This document shows positions 63,106-64,000 of a stretch of DNA of 64,000 bases, one piece after another (position 1 is the stretch's first letter; each line of letters starts with the position of its first letter). Source of the stretch: Yponomeuta sedellus (Eukaryota; Arthropoda; Insecta; Lepidoptera; Yponomeutidae); contig OW203747.1 in the NCBI GenBank assembly GCA_934045075.1, positions 9,072,357-9,136,356 of the forward strand, in the 5' to 3' direction. Made by a program: the position numbers and the translations under genes. Under the pieces are notes generated by a model, which saw nothing but the letters and a program-made list of their open reading frames with translations, was not told the DNA's origin and ran no database searches.

Positions 63106-63960
63106 AAACGCTCACAGACTGGTGGAGATTTTAGAGGGAAAAGACTTTACCACAGATATTTTTTTTTATTTTATTCGCATGTCAAAGTAGGCAAAGGTTT
63201 AGAACCATACAGCCTTGTCGTACATAGTTCTATTTTCCATTTAATTTCATTGTAAGGCCAAACAGCCATGCCACCTTAATTTTTTTCAGAAAAGCAAAGT
63301 TGCCATGTCTTGTATACTCTTTTCAATAAAGCAAAATTGTAAAGTCTTGAATAATCTTCTTAATAAGGCATAGTTGCCACAGATAATAAAACGCTTATAG
63401 TAGGTAGTTCTTTTAGAGGCACAGTGTTTTTATAAATAAGGCGTCTTTTTATAAAAAAAGTAATACTTTTCGTAATATGACCTGTCGAAGTCATTCTAGT
63501 CACGAAATCTGCTCTAATCGCGATGCTTTATTAGGAAAAACGTAATTTTCTCTATTATCCAATAATCGCAATTTTAATAATAACAATTTTAAAAAATCGC
63601 CGTTTAATAAAACTATTGTAGGCGACAACCTCTTTATTGTTTTTTTATTAAAGATCGTTTTTGACAAAATATTCTTAGTTTTAAATCTTATTTCGATTAT
63701 GTCAGTGTCATTTATGTCTAATATAAATAAACAGTTATATATAGTACCTATTGCAGAGCAAGAGATTTATTAACTCTCAATCGTAGGTTGTCTGGAAGAA
63801 ATTGCTCTAAGCAATAAGGCCGCTAATTGTACTGTATGTTTGTAATAATTTTTTGTTCGTTTTTTCCTGGTGTACAACAAAGGATAATCTTATGTTATCT
63901 TAATTTTTTTAGAAAAGAATAGTAGCCTATACGGTGCTCAACATCTATGTTGGATTATAT
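63106..63960. other. 3' flank of plus-strand gene
   Basis: AATAAA at 63325-63330 is a candidate polyadenylation signal. 63780-63900 is a LINE tail (ggttgtctggaagaaattgc ... aatcttatgttatctt). Otherwise AT-rich. Confidence 0.5.
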
Positions 63961-63964
63961 TATT

Positions 63965-64000
63965 TTTAATGCACCAGCCAGAGGTCGCGGGTTAGAATCC
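63965..64000 (+). repeat. SINE-B fragment at window edge
   Basis: atgcaccagccagaggtcgc and gggttagaatcc, a degraded B box, cut by the window end. Confidence 0.6.

Overview
This is insect nuclear DNA, almost certainly Lepidoptera. It is intron-rich and AT-rich, with short GT-AG exons scattered through dense SINE, LINE and MITE remnants. The exon peptides join into a ryanodine receptor (RyR) that reads as a lepidopteran protein by family knowledge.

Minus strand, 51785 down to 162: the 3' half of RyR, the sarcoplasmic/endoplasmic reticulum Ca2+ release channel and the target of diamide insecticides. I resolved 30 consecutive coding positions, one of them with two alternative exons. All junctions are GT-AG and every phase joins without a stop, giving about 1,412 codons. 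They run from a segment equivalent to about human RyR1 residue 3130 to the first helix of the pore domain. The 5' exons lie beyond the right edge and the pore exons beyond the left edge.

Plus strand, 53331-63105: a second, unrecognised multi-exon gene. Seven exons join in phase into at least 690 codons of Lys/Glu-rich, low-complexity protein with two cysteine-rich modules. It sits upstream of, and opposite to, the visible RyR exons, so it is either nested in a long RyR intron or lies beside a displaced RyR 5' part.

Plus strand, about 26.3-31.95 kb, inside a RyR intron: a nearly complete CR1/L2-like non-LTR retrotransposon. It has a coiled-coil/SGNH-like ORF1 (one frameshift), an endonuclease-reverse transcriptase ORF2 and a (GAATTT)n 3' end.

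The rest is introns filled with repeats: about 13 copies of a ~362-bp retroposon (called Rep-A here), more than 12 copies of a SINE with an internal tRNA-like domain (SINE-B), five to six copies of a conventional tRNA-headed SINE (SINE-C), a third tRNA-type SINE (SINE-E), RTE-like 3' ends, several palindromic MITEs and one probable solo LTR.

The most notable signals are these. (1) Two alternative exons encode the calmodulin-binding peptide of RyR. (2) A SINE fragment has inserted exactly at an RyR splice donor, so that its target-site duplication copies the donor and creates a possible in-frame 24-residue extension. (3) Several RyR exons are accompanied by tandem arrays that start at the exon/intron boundary and repeat part of the exon. 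(4) The plus-strand cysteine/lysine-rich gene matches nothing I know.
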